64,000 nucleotides of DNA from Amycolatopsis iheyensis (GTDB lineage: Bacteria; Actinomycetota; Actinomycetes; Mycobacteriales; Pseudonocardiaceae). The first letter of the stretch is position 1, and every line of letters begins with the position of its first letter. Shown here one piece after another: positions 28,082 to 36,068 of the stretch. The position numbers and the translations under genes are program-made. Where the stretch lies: contig NZ_JAMXQV010000006.1 of assembly GCF_024703995.1 (NCBI RefSeq), forward strand, positions 62,001 to 126,000, given 5' to 3'. The notes under the pieces are model-generated. The model did no database searches, was not told the origin of the DNA, and saw only the letters and a list, made by a program, of their open reading frames with translations.

Positions 28082-28963
28082 TCAGCGCTCGGTCGCCGCC
28101 CGGAGCGTGGCCAGCTTCGCGGGGTTGACGACCAGGCAGATCCGGTCGATGCCCGCGGCCGTGGCGTCGACCCAGCAGGCCGCGAGCGGTGTCTCCCCGC
28201 GGAAGACCAGCGCGACGGCCTGCCCGTTCGCCTCGACGACCTCGACCTCGGCGTCGCGGCCGTGGATCTGGACCGTCCGCGCGAGGTACCGCGCCACGCG
28301 TTCCCGGCCCACGACGGGCTTGCGCGCCGCCGTCACGACCCCGCCACCGTCCGAGCAGGACACCACGTGCTCGGCCAGCATCGCCTGCAGTCCGGCGAGA
28401 TCACCTTGCCGCGCGGCGGCGAGGAACGCCGTGAGCAGCCGGTCCCGCTCCGCCGGGGTGACGCGGCCGTCCCGCTCGCGGCCGACGCGCCCGCGTGCCC
28501 GGTGCCCCTTCCGGCGGGCGAGCTCCTCGCTGATGCCGAGGAACCCGGCGATTTCGCGGTACGGGTAGCCGAACGCCTCCCGCAGCACGTAGACGGCACG
28601 CTCCTCCGGGCCGAGCCGTTCGAGCAGCAGCAGGATCGCCAGCTCGAGGGCCTCGCCCCGCTCGACGGCGACCTGGGTGCCCGCGCCGGTCGGGACCGGC
28701 TCCGGCAGCCACGGGCCGACGTACAGCTCGCGCCGCGCCCGCGCGGAGCCGGCCGCGGTCAGCGCCAGCCGGCTCACCGTCGTGACCAGGAACGCCTCGG
28801 CGTTGCGGACGTCGGCGCGGTCGGCGCCCTGCCAGCGGATCCAGGTGTCCTGGACGACGTCTTCGGCGTCGGCCGCCGTCCCGAGCAGGCGGTAGGCGAT
28901 GCCGAACAGCTTGGGGCGCGCCGCTTCGAAGGCTTCGACCGCCTCGGCGAGGTCTCCCGTCAT
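28082..28963 (-). CDS. ECF41-family RNA polymerase sigma factor (SigJ-like)
   Basis: A 293-residue ECF sigma factor. Region 2 covers residues 10-75 (FGIAYRLLGTAADAEDVVQD). The linker has the ECF41 hallmark WLPEP at 85-89, and region 4 lies at about 110-165. The C-terminal SnoaL-like domain carries the DGG and NPAKL motifs that in ECF41 proteins tune activity in place of an anti-sigma factor. ECF41 genes usually sit beside a carboxymuconolactone decarboxylase, oxidoreductase or epimerase target; here an epimerase and a cupin are divergent. The ATG at 28963 with GGGAG is preferred to an ATG at 28996. Confidence 0.9.
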   Translation of the reverse strand: MTGDLAEAVEAFEAARPKLFGIAYRLLGTAADAEDVVQDTWIRWQGADRADVRNAEAFLVTTVSRLALTAAGSARARRELYVGPWLPEPVPTGAGTQVAVERGEALELAILLLLERLGPEERAVYVLREAFGYPYREIAGFLGISEELARRKGHRARGRVGRERDGRVTPAERDRLLTAFLAAARQGDLAGLQAMLAEHVVSCSDGGGVVTAARKPVVGRERVARYLARTVQIHGRDAEVEVVEANGQAVALVFRGETPLAACWVDATAAGIDRICLVVNPAKLATLRAATER

Positions 28964-29022
28964 CGCGTCGCGCTCCCCGGCTCGAATCCTGGACATTCGA
29001 TGTACATGTTACGGGTCGAACC

Positions 29023-29051
29023 GGTCCACTGCGGCGGACCCGAAGTGGACC
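29023..29051. promoter_or_regulatory. Inverted repeat and -10 box upstream of the cupin-epimerase operon
   Basis: Perfect 8-bp arms GGTCCACT (29023-29030) and AGTGGACC (29044-29051) are separated by 13 bases. Downstream is a TAGCGT -10 box (29075-29080) six bases before the cupin ATG, typical of leaderless starts here. The repeat would lie near or above the -35 region, suiting an activator or repressor site. No ECF41-type -35 (TGTCACA) is present at this spot. Confidence 0.45.
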
Positions 29052-29086
29052 AGCGGGCCGGGGCGGGGGGTGCCTAGCGTGGAGGC

Positions 29087-29497
29087 ATGACAGACGCACG
29101 ACCGAGGACGAACTCGGTCCTCACCATGCTGGCCTCGCAGACGCCGGCCATCCCGGACGGCGCGCACGTGATGACGGCGACGATCGAACTGCCGCCCGGT
29201 GACGCGGGCACGCCGCCGCATCGGCACTCGGGTCCCGTGTTCGGGTACATGCTCGAAGGCGAGATGATCTTCGAGCTCGAAGGTGAACCCGAGCGGGTGA
29301 TCAAGGCGGGCGAGGCGTTCTGGGAGCCCGGCGGCGACGTGATCCACTACCAGGCGGCGAACAACCTGGCCGGGGCGTGGAGCCGGTTCGTCGTGGTGAT
29401 GCTCTGCGCGCCCGGCGAGGAGATGCTGACCTTCGTCGGCCCGGACGAGCTGGCTGAGCGCGCCGGCCGCCGCGCGCCGCGCCCGGGGCGGGTCTGA
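29087..29497 (+). CDS. Cupin-domain protein
   Basis: A 136-residue single cupin. Motif 1 includes PPHRHSGPVFGYMLEGEMIF with two His and a following Glu; motif 2 includes PGGDVIHYQA with a late His. These are metal-ligand positions for a small dioxygenase, isomerase or sensor. The ATG at 29087 is six bases after the TAGCGT -10, so probably leaderless. Its stop overlaps the epimerase start as TGATG, so the two are coupled and are likely targets of the divergent ECF41 sigma factor or of its signal. Confidence 0.85.
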   Translation: MTDARPRTNSVLTMLASQTPAIPDGAHVMTATIELPPGDAGTPPHRHSGPVFGYMLEGEMIFELEGEPERVIKAGEAFWEPGGDVIHYQAANNLAGAWSRFVVVMLCAPGEEMLTFVGPDELAERAGRRAPRPGRV

Positions 29498-30348
29498 TGC
29501 GCGTCTTCGTCGCGGGCGCGTCGGGCGCCATCGGCCGCCGGCTGGTGCCCGCACTGGTGGGGCAGGGCCACGAGGTGGCCGGGCTGACCCGGAACCCGGC
29601 ATCGGCGGCCACGATCTCGGCGCTGGGCGCGACGGCGGTGCTCGGCGACGTGTACGACGCGGCCGGGCTCGCGGCGGCCGTCCGGACCGCGCGCCCGGAC
29701 GTCGTGCTGCACCAGCTCACCGACCTGGGCGCGGGTGACCGGGCCGCGAACGCGAAGATCCGGGTGGTGGGCACGCGCAACCTGGTCGACGCGGCGAAGG
29801 CGGCGGGCGTGCGGCGGATGGTGGCGCAGAGCATCTCGTGGGCGTACGAGCCGGGCGCGGCGCCGGCGGCCGAGGACACGCCGCTGGACCTGCACGGCGC
29901 TCCGGACCGGGTCGCGACGGTGGGCGGGGTTTCGGCGCTGGAGGCGGCGGTCGCGGAGCTGCCGGAGTGGGTGGTGCTGCGGTACGGCACGCTGTACGGC
30001 CCGGGAACGTGGTACGAGCGCGGTGCCCTGATGGCGCAGCTGGCGTCGGCGGGCAAGCTGCCGGCGAACGCGGACGTGTCGAGCTTCGTCGAGGTGGAGG
30101 ACGCGGCTTCGGCGGCGGTGGCGGCATTGGAGTGGCCATCGGGCCCGGTGAACATCTGCGACGACGAGCCGGCGGCCGGGCACGAGTGGGTCCCGGCGTT
30201 CTGCGCGGCGGTGGGGGCGCCGTCGCCGGAGCGGGTCGAGGCCGAGCGGACGGGGTGGGCGCGCGGGGCGGACAACACGCGGGCGCGGAAGGAGTTCGGC
30301 TGGGTGCCGGGCCGCGTGTCGTGGCGGGAGGGGTTTGCGGAGGGGTGA
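29497..30348 (+). CDS. NAD(P)-dependent epimerase/dehydratase family protein
   Basis: A 283-residue extended-SDR protein with the N-terminal cofactor motif VFVAGASGAIGRRLVPALVG, VVLHQLTDLG, ISWAYEPGA and the catalytic region VLRYGTLYGPGTWYERG. The final 60 residues resemble the substrate-binding part of sugar-nucleotide epimerases. Epimerases of this type are among the standard partners of ECF41 sigma factors, and the sigma gene is divergent from the cupin-epimerase pair. The substrate is unknown. Its start overlaps the cupin stop (TGATG). Confidence 0.87.
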   Translation: MRVFVAGASGAIGRRLVPALVGQGHEVAGLTRNPASAATISALGATAVLGDVYDAAGLAAAVRTARPDVVLHQLTDLGAGDRAANAKIRVVGTRNLVDAAKAAGVRRMVAQSISWAYEPGAAPAAEDTPLDLHGAPDRVATVGGVSALEAAVAELPEWVVLRYGTLYGPGTWYERGALMAQLASAGKLPANADVSSFVEVEDAASAAVAALEWPSGPVNICDDEPAAGHEWVPAFCAAVGAPSPERVEAERTGWARGADNTRARKEFGWVPGRVSWREGFAEG

Positions 30349-30408
30349 TCACGGTGCGGCGGGGGAAGCAGGCGCTGGTCGGGTGGCGGGCGTGGGTGCG
30401 GGTGCGGT

Positions 30409-30702
30409 GGTGGGGAGGCGCTCGCGGCTGATGGCGTGCGTGGTGGTGCGGAGCCGGCGGCGGGGAGCCGCTCGCGGCTGATGGCGCGCGTGGTGGTGCG
30501 GAGCCGGTGGTGGCGAGGCACTCGCGGAGGGCGGCGCGCGGGCGGTGTGGGTCCGGCGGCGGGGAGGCGCTCGCGGCGGATGGCGTGCGTGGTGGTGCGG
30601 AACCGGCGGCGGGGAGCCGCTCGCGGCTGGTGGCGCGGGGGGCGCGGAACCGGCGGCGGGGAGGCACTCTCGCCGGATGGCGCGCGTGTTGTTGCTTCGC
30701 AG
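30409..30702. repeat. Tandem array of about six imperfect 50-bp repeats
   Basis: Six units of 47-50 bp follow one another at 30409, 30459, 30509, 30558, 30608 and 30655. Each begins GG(C/T)GGGGAG(G/C)C, continues with CTCGCGGC and a GATGGCG(T/C)GCGTGGT stretch, and ends near CGGAACCGGC. The region 30349-30761 has no credible gene: every frame gives repetitive Arg/Pro/His-rich peptide. It lies between the epimerase stop and the convergent MocR gene. Function is unknown; it could be a structural or variable tandem repeat. Confidence 0.8.
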
Positions 30703-30761
30703 CCGCCCCTGCGGCGAGGCGTCCGCGCCCGAGCCCGAGCGCCGTCCCGCCCCCGGCGATC

Positions 30762-32165
30762 TCACCAGTGCGTGATCGCCGCCCCGCGAAGCACCTCTTC
30801 GAGCGTGTCCAGCGCCGCCCGCCAAGCGTGCTGCGGTGGCGTCCCGTACCCGATGATCAACCCCGCCTTCCCGCCCGCCGCGTGCCAGTACCCCGCCGCG
30901 TGCAAACCCGCCAGCCGGACACCCGCCGCGAGGCCGGCGTCCACCAGCCGCCGCTCCTCGTGCGCCGACTCCAGCGGGAGGAGCGCGTGCAGCCCGGCCG
31001 CCACGCCGTCCAGCGGCACGTCCGTCAGCGTGGCCAGGCGCTCGGCCAGCTCGGCGCGCCGCCTGCGGTACACCTGGCGGGTGCGGCGGATGTGCCGGTC
31101 GTAGTCGCCGCGGGTCAGCACCTCCGCGAGCGCCAGCTGGTCGGGTGCGCCGACCGTGGCGCCCGTCGCCGCGAGGGCGTCCAGCACCGGGATGCGCAGC
31201 CGCCGCGGCACCACCAGCCAGCCGAGCCGCAGGCCCGGCGCCAGCGCCTTGCTCGTGCTCCCCGCGAAGACCACCCGGTCCGGGTCCGCGGCCTGCATGG
31301 CCCCGACGGGCTGCTTGTCGTAGCGGAACTCGCCGTCGTAGTCGTCTTCGATGACGTACCCGTCGCGGTCCCGCGCCCAGGCCAGGAACGCACCGCGCGC
31401 CGACCGGCTCAGCACGACACCCCGCGGGTGCTGGTGGGCGGGCGTCAGCAGCACCGCCCCCGCCCGCGCCGGGATGTCGGCCGGGTCGGCGCCGTCCGGT
31501 CCGACGCGCAGTGGCGCGGTGGCCAGGCCGGCGCCGTGGATCAGCCGCCGGTGGTGCGCGAGCCCGGGGTCCTCCGTCGCGATCGTCCCGGCGTCGCGCA
31601 AGGCCCGCGACAACACCGCGAGCGCGTGCGTGAAGCCGCTCGTGATCACCACCGCCTCGGCTTCGGCGCGCACGCCACGAGCCCGCGAGACGTACGTCGC
31701 GACGGCCTCGCGCAACAGCCGTGAGCCCGCTGGGTCGCCGTAGTCCATGCTGCCGGTGTCCGCCGCGGCCAGCGCGCGCCGGACGGCCGCCGACCACAGG
31801 GAATGCGGGAACAGGCTGAGGTCCGGCCGTCCGGGCCGCAGGTCGACGACCTGCCGCACCGGGACGGCCCGCGGCGCGCCGGTGTGGGGGAGCGTGACGT
31901 CGGCGACGCGGGTCCCGGACCCGGTCGCGCTGACCAGCCATCCTTCGGCGACGAGCTGGGCGTAGGCCGCGACGACGGTGCCCCGCGCGATCCCCAAGTC
32001 ATCGGCGAGCCCCCGGGTGCTGGGCAGCCGGCTCCCGGCGGCCAGCCGACCGGTGGCGACGGCCTCGCGCAGCGCGGTTTCGATCGACCGCGCCCGCGGC
32101 TCGGCGCCGTCGACGTCGATGTGCAGATCGATCCCCAGCTTGCCCACCGGGTCATTCTGCGGCAT
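30762..32165 (-). CDS. MocR/PdxR-type regulator (GntR HTH fused to aminotransferase domain)
   Basis: A 467-residue regulator. The N-terminal GntR winged helix is at residues 15-80 (IETALREAVATGRLAAGSRL, STRGLADDLGIARGTVVAAY). It is joined to a fold-type I aminotransferase domain with the PLP lysine in VVFAGSTSKALAPGLRLGWL and EDDYDGEFRYDKQP. MocR proteins use PLP as effector to control vitamin B6, GABA or other amino-compound genes. No pdxS or pdxT gene is adjacent, so its target is unclear. It converges on the repeat array. Confidence 0.9.
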   Translation of the reverse strand: MPQNDPVGKLGIDLHIDVDGAEPRARSIETALREAVATGRLAAGSRLPSTRGLADDLGIARGTVVAAYAQLVAEGWLVSATGSGTRVADVTLPHTGAPRAVPVRQVVDLRPGRPDLSLFPHSLWSAAVRRALAAADTGSMDYGDPAGSRLLREAVATYVSRARGVRAEAEAVVITSGFTHALAVLSRALRDAGTIATEDPGLAHHRRLIHGAGLATAPLRVGPDGADPADIPARAGAVLLTPAHQHPRGVVLSRSARGAFLAWARDRDGYVIEDDYDGEFRYDKQPVGAMQAADPDRVVFAGSTSKALAPGLRLGWLVVPRRLRIPVLDALAATGATVGAPDQLALAEVLTRGDYDRHIRRTRQVYRRRRAELAERLATLTDVPLDGVAAGLHALLPLESAHEERRLVDAGLAAGVRLAGLHAAGYWHAAGGKAGLIIGYGTPPQHAWRAALDTLEEVLRGAAITHW

Positions 32166-32187
32166 CCCGCCGGGCGCGGTTCTCAGG

Positions 32188-32409
32188 TCACTTCCGGCGC
32201 CCGAGCGCCTTCGCCCGGTCGTGCGCCCAGCCGGCGAGCACCACGCCGATCGCCGTCGCGACCAGGTAGCACACCAGCGTGCCCGCGAACCCCGCGTCCA
32301 GCCAGCCGAGCAGGCCGTAGTGCGTGTGGTCGAGCAGCAGCCGGATCGCGCCCTGCGCGCCGGCCACCGTCAGCACCGCGCCCAGGATCTGCAGCACGTC
32401 GAACTTCAC
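32188..32409 (-). CDS. Small two-helix membrane protein
   Basis: A 73-residue protein with two predicted membrane helices (about residues 5-24 and 40-60), starting MKFDVLQILGAVLTVAGAQG and ending with a basic tail DRAKALGRRK. Its function is unknown. It lies 22 bp upstream of the MocR gene on the same strand and is divergent from the LigD-type polymerase gene. GC pattern and frame length argue that it is real. Confidence 0.65.
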   Translation of the reverse strand: MKFDVLQILGAVLTVAGAQGAIRLLLDHTHYGLLGWLDAGFAGTLVCYLVATAIGVVLAGWAHDRAKALGRRK

Positions 32410-32467
32410 GTCGTCCCCCTCCGTTGGTGGTACGAACGTATCACGAAGGCGGTGCTAGCGTGTCGGC

Positions 32468-33388
32468 GTGGTGGGGAGCCGGGTCACGGTGCAGGTCGGT
32501 GAGCGGCAGCTGACGCTCTCGAACCTCGAGAAGGTGCTCTACCCGCGCCACGGCTTCACCAAGGGCGAGGTGCTCGACTACTACACGCGGATCGCCCCGC
32601 TGCTCCTGCCGCACATCCGCGACCGGGCGATGACGTTCGTGCGGTTCCCCGACGGCGTCGCCGGGGGCTCGTTCTTCGAGAAGGACGTCTCGCGCCACGC
32701 GCCCGACTGGGTCCGCACCGCCCGCCTGGCCGTCGGCGGCCGGGGCAAGGACCCCGAGATCGTGGCCTACCCGCTGATCAACGACTTGCCCGAGCTCGTG
32801 TGGGCGGCCAACCTCGCCGCGCTCGAGCTGCACGTCCACCAGTGGACCGTCGACGCCGACGGCGAGCGGAGCACCCCGGACCGGCTGGTGTTCGACCTCG
32901 ACCCCGGCCCGGGCGCGACCGTCGTCGACTGCTGCCGCGTCGCCGAGCGGCTGCACGACGTGCTCACCGCTGACGGCTTCACGCCGGTGGCCAAGACCAG
33001 CGGCTCCAAGGGCATGCAGCTCTACGCCGGTGTCGTGACCACCGACGGCGGCGAACCGTCCCAGTACGCGAAAGCCCTGGCCGAGCGGCTCGCCACCGAG
33101 ACGCCGGAGCTGGTCGTGGCGCGGATGACGAAGACGCTGCGCCCGGGCAAGGTCTTCATCGACTGGAGCCAGAACAACCCGTTCAAGACCACCGTGGCGC
33201 CGTACTCGCTGCGCGGGCGCGACGAGCCGACCGTGTCGACCCCGGTGACCTGGGCCGAGGTCCGCGCCTGTCGGCACGTCACGCACCTGCGGTTCACCGC
33301 CGACGAGGTCCTCGAGCGCGTCGAGGACCTCGGGGACCTCTTCGCCGATCTCGAACACACCCGGGTGCCGATTCCCGCGTTCGGCTGA
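32468..33388 (+). CDS. LigD-type NHEJ polymerase domain protein (stand-alone primase-polymerase)
   Basis: A 306-residue archaeo-eukaryotic primase-type polymerase as in the LigD POL domain, which fills or extends ends during non-homologous end joining. Catalytic acids Asp143 and Asp145 are in VFDLDPGPG and Asp232 in VFIDWSQNN. The nucleotide motif is TSGSKGMQLY (178-186), with Gln where LigD often has His. TAGCGT lies six bases before the GTG at 32468, so the message is probably leaderless. The ligase activity is encoded separately at 34550; no ku gene is in the window. Confidence 0.9.
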   Translation: MVGSRVTVQVGERQLTLSNLEKVLYPRHGFTKGEVLDYYTRIAPLLLPHIRDRAMTFVRFPDGVAGGSFFEKDVSRHAPDWVRTARLAVGGRGKDPEIVAYPLINDLPELVWAANLAALELHVHQWTVDADGERSTPDRLVFDLDPGPGATVVDCCRVAERLHDVLTADGFTPVAKTSGSKGMQLYAGVVTTDGGEPSQYAKALAERLATETPELVVARMTKTLRPGKVFIDWSQNNPFKTTVAPYSLRGRDEPTVSTPVTWAEVRACRHVTHLRFTADEVLERVEDLGDLFADLEHTRVPIPAFG

Positions 33389-33634
33389 ATTTCCGGAAAC
33401 CGCAATTCCGCGTCGAATCCCGTCCGGTTCTGACAGTGGCGTCTCCCGCGCGCGGGGAAATTGTCGAAAGACGGTCGGGACCAGGGCACTTGATCGTCCC
33501 CTGTGGACTGTTGCACGTGCATCCGGCCGTGTCGGTGCACGGCCCGACGATCGGGATCTTTCCGTTGTGCGGCAAACTGGACGGAGTGGGTACGGTCTAC
33601 GCGTAAACCTTCACATGAGCCGCCGGAGCCGGTC

Positions 33635-34039
33635 ATGAAGATCCAGAAACCGCCGCGGCTTTCACGAGCCTTCGGCCGCAGTTCGCCGGGTGCGTTGTGC
33701 GAGCCGTTCTCGGTCACCACGACGTTCGCCGGTGACCGGTGCACGGTCGTCGCGGTGGTGGGCGACATCGATCTCGCGACCATCACCATTCTTGTCGAAT
33801 GCGCGGAAACCGCCATCCTCGCGGGCGGCGCGGTCGTCGTCGACCTCGGTGCGGTGACGTTCTGCTCCGGGGTCGGCCTGCGCGGACTGCACCGGGTGCA
33901 GCGGCGCGCCGACGAAGCCGCCGTCCCGCTCGCCTGGGTCGTGCGCACGCCCCGGTTGACGCGCTTGCTGCGGGGGACCGGCGTCGCCGGCTTCTCCTGC
34001 CACCGGGATCGGGTCGGCGCGCTCGCCGCCGTCGGCTGA
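33635..34039 (+). CDS. STAS-domain protein (anti-sigma factor antagonist-like)
   Basis: A 134-residue protein with a STAS domain (VVAVVGDIDLATITILVECA, VVVDLGAVTFCSGVGLRGLH). In classical anti-anti-sigma factors the phosphoacceptor follows the aligned pattern F-C-D-S-S-G; here the segment is F-C-S-G-V-G, so the usual Ser is replaced and kinase control may be lost. The ATG at 33635 has GGAG upstream. The preceding 246-bp gap holds no gene; a GGGTAC element near 33591 lacks a partner -35. It lies between the two NHEJ genes without an obvious connection. Confidence 0.78.
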   Translation: MKIQKPPRLSRAFGRSSPGALCEPFSVTTTFAGDRCTVVAVVGDIDLATITILVECAETAILAGGAVVVDLGAVTFCSGVGLRGLHRVQRRADEAAVPLAWVVRTPRLTRLLRGTGVAGFSCHRDRVGALAAVG

Positions 34040-34098
34040 TCCCCGGCTTTCCGGCCGGGCAGGGTGCCCGGCCGTGTTCCGCGGAAGAAAGGAAACGG

Positions 34099-34518
34099 GT
34101 GTCCGGCCTGATCGACACCGACCTCGAGTTCTGGTTCCAGCGCGGCCTGCGCGCGTACCTCGGCGAGGTGGCCAGAGCGCTCGGCTTCGGCTTCGAGTCC
34201 TGCACCGTGGACGTCGACGTGCCCGTCTCGGCCTACGTCGCGGTGGACTGGCGGCTGCGGCGCTTCCCCGAGCGCGACGTCGCGCTGCTGTGGGACGAGG
34301 TGCACGGCTGGGCGGTCGCCGTCGAGGCCGCGTGCGGGGAGGAGATGATCGTGCTGGCCTACCTCGGCGGCGCCGACATCCTGCCGCCGCCGCGGGTGAT
34401 CGTGCGGTTCCTGGCCGCGTTGCGGGCCGGTGACCTGGAGCCGGACGGACCGGGATCGCCGGTGCTGCGCCGCGCCGGCAGCCACCAGGAGCTTCTGCCG
34501 CTGCTGCCGGCGGGGTGA
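34099..34518 (+). CDS. DUF6292-family protein
   Basis: A 139-residue protein of a family common in Amycolatopsis-type genomes, of unknown function. Recognisable elements are FWFQRGLRAYLGEVARALG, the acidic VDVDVPVSAYVAVDWRL, RFPERDVALLWDEVHGWAVA and a C-terminal region PPPRVIVRFLAALRAGDLEP. No signal peptide or membrane helix. The GTG at 34099 has AAAGGAA five bases upstream. It lies between the STAS gene and the DNA ligase gene on the same strand. Confidence 0.75.
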   Translation: MSGLIDTDLEFWFQRGLRAYLGEVARALGFGFESCTVDVDVPVSAYVAVDWRLRRFPERDVALLWDEVHGWAVAVEAACGEEMIVLAYLGGADILPPPRVIVRFLAALRAGDLEPDGPGSPVLRRAGSHQELLPLLPAG

Positions 34519-34549
34519 CGCGCCGCGGCCCGTGCTCCACACTGGACGG

Positions 34550-35521
34550 GTGACGATTCCGGACGCCGTGGCGCCGATGCTGGCCGTCGACGGACCTCTC
34601 CCGGACGACGACGGGCACGGCTACGAGTGGAAGTGGGACGGCTTCCGCGGGTGTGCCCGGGTCGCGGACACCGGCGAAGCCCGGATCACCAGCCGAAGCG
34701 GCAGCGACCACACCCACCGCTATCCCGAGCTGCGCGACGTCTTCGGCGCGGCGCTCGGCGGCCACGCGGCGGTGCTCGACGGCGAGGTCGTCGCGCTGAA
34801 CGCGGCCGGCCGCCCGGAGTTCGAGCTGATGCAGCGGCGCGCGATGCACGAGCCGACCGCGAAGCTGCGGGCCGAGGTGCCGGTCGTCTACTTCGCGTTC
34901 GACCTGCTGCGGATCGGGAGCGAGCCGCTGCTGGACCGGCCCTACGAGCAGCGGCGGGAGCTGCTGGCGGAACTGCTGCGGCCCGCGGACGGCCGGCTCG
35001 TCGTGCCGCCCTTCTACACCCGCGCCGACCTGTCGCCGGACCAGCTGCTGGCGACGGCGCGCGAGCACGGCATCGAGGGCGTCGTCGCGAAGCGGCTGGA
35101 CGCGCCGTACCTGCCCGGCGCGCGTTCGCCGTTGTGGACCAAACGCGCGCTGACGCAGACGCGCGAGGTGGTCCTGGGCGGCTGGCGGACCGGCGCCGGG
35201 CGTCGCGCGGGCACGCTCGGCGCGCTGCTGCTGGGCGGTTACGACGACGACGGCTCGCTGGTCTACCTCGGCGACGTCGGCACCGGCTTCACCGACGACG
35301 CGCTCGACCACCTCCGGGACGTGCTGACGCCGTTGGCGCGCGCGGCGAGCCCGTTCGCCACGGAAGTGCCGCGCGAGCGAGCCCGCGGCGCCCACTGGAT
35401 CGAGCCGGCCCTCGTCGGCGAAGTCGTCTACCGCCGGGTGACCCCGGACCGGCGGCTGCGCCACACGGCGTGGCGCGGGCTGCGCCCGGACCGGACGCCG
35501 GACGAGGTGCGCGCGCCCTGA
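34550..35521 (+). CDS. ATP-dependent DNA ligase (LigC/LigD ligase-domain type)
   Basis: A 323-residue ATP-dependent ligase with adenylation and OB domains. The nucleophilic lysine is Lys28 in EWKWDGFRG; other motifs are AVLDGEVVALNAAGRPEF, VVYFAFDLLRIG, GIEGVVAKRLDAPYLPG and LWTKRALTQTREVVLGGWR. The ligase ends at the OB domain, with no nuclease or polymerase modules. With the stand-alone polymerase at 32468 it reproduces LigD functions as separate proteins, suggesting an end-joining or alternative repair role. The GTG at 34550 starts the conserved sequence. Confidence 0.9.
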   Translation: MTIPDAVAPMLAVDGPLPDDDGHGYEWKWDGFRGCARVADTGEARITSRSGSDHTHRYPELRDVFGAALGGHAAVLDGEVVALNAAGRPEFELMQRRAMHEPTAKLRAEVPVVYFAFDLLRIGSEPLLDRPYEQRRELLAELLRPADGRLVVPPFYTRADLSPDQLLATAREHGIEGVVAKRLDAPYLPGARSPLWTKRALTQTREVVLGGWRTGAGRRAGTLGALLLGGYDDDGSLVYLGDVGTGFTDDALDHLRDVLTPLARAASPFATEVPRERARGAHWIEPALVGEVVYRRVTPDRRLRHTAWRGLRPDRTPDEVRAP

Positions 35522-35553
35522 AAACTGTCGGTGGCGTGTGCTTGGCTCGGCCG

Positions 35554-35973
35554 ATGACGACTTCGGTCCTGCACGCGCCACCCACCCGCATCCGGCGGGC
35601 GAACGTCGCCGTGGTGGAACAGACGGCGGCCGACGAACTGCCGGCGATCCAGGCGCTCTGGCCGGCGTTCGAACGGGTGGTGGGGTTGCGCGGGCGCCGG
35701 ATGTTCGCGCGCGTCGACGAACGAGCCGGCACCTACACCGTCTGCACGCCGGTCAAGCCCGGCGACGAAGACCTGGGCTTGGCCACCGGCGTGCTGCCCG
35801 GCGGCTGGTACCTGCGCGGCGCGTTGCTCGGCGACCCGGCAGTGATCTACGGGCGCATCGCCGACGGCATGGCCGAGCTCCGGCGGGTGGCCGCGGTGGC
35901 GAAGGAGCGGCCACTCGTCGAGTACTACCGGCGCCACGGGCACATCGAGCTGTGGGTTCCGATCGTGGTGTGA
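35554..35973 (+). CDS. GyrI-like/effector-binding domain protein
   Basis: A 139-residue protein with the SOUL/GyrI-like effector-binding fold: VAVVEQTAADELPAIQALW, the strand pair YTVCTPVKPGDEDLGLATG, LPGGWYLRGALLGDP, and the helix near VEYYRRHGHIELWVPIVV that usually closes this fold. Such stand-alone domains bind small hydrophobic or cationic ligands. No HTH is attached. It lies 32 bp after the ligase gene; a functional link is unclear. Confidence 0.75.
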   Translation: MTTSVLHAPPTRIRRANVAVVEQTAADELPAIQALWPAFERVVGLRGRRMFARVDERAGTYTVCTPVKPGDEDLGLATGVLPGGWYLRGALLGDPAVIYGRIADGMAELRRVAAVAKERPLVEYYRRHGHIELWVPIVV

Positions 35974-35987
35974 CCGTCGTCACGGCT

Positions 35988-36014
35988 TGTCACATCGTCC
36001 CCGAACCCGGAGTC
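35988..36014 (+). promoter_or_regulatory. Possible ECF41-type promoter ahead of the DoxX-like gene
   Basis: TGTCACA (35988-35994), 16 bases, then AGTC (36011-36014). From memory, ECF41 sigma factors recognise TGTCACA with CGTC about 16-17 bases on, so the -35 is exact and the -10 is three of four. It lies about 55 bp upstream of the DoxX-like start at 36069 and could place that gene in the regulon of the ECF41 sigma factor at 28082. Verification would need a wider motif count. Confidence 0.4.
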
Positions 36015-36068
36015 GAGGCGGTGACGGACCCGGAACCCCGGCGTCCGCGCTGTCCCGGAGGAGCTCCG

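Noticed and set aside
29301..30521. 406-codon minus ORF over the epimerase and repeat array
   Set aside because: Ser/Pro/Arg/His low-complexity peptide that tracks the tandem repeats; no start context and antisense to a good gene.
30349..30761. CRISPR array
   Set aside because: Units are direct 50-bp imperfect repeats without unique spacers, and no cas genes are present.
33500..33600. GGGTAC element as a SigB/SigF-type promoter before the STAS gene
   Set aside because: No GTTT-type -35 at the correct distance was found.
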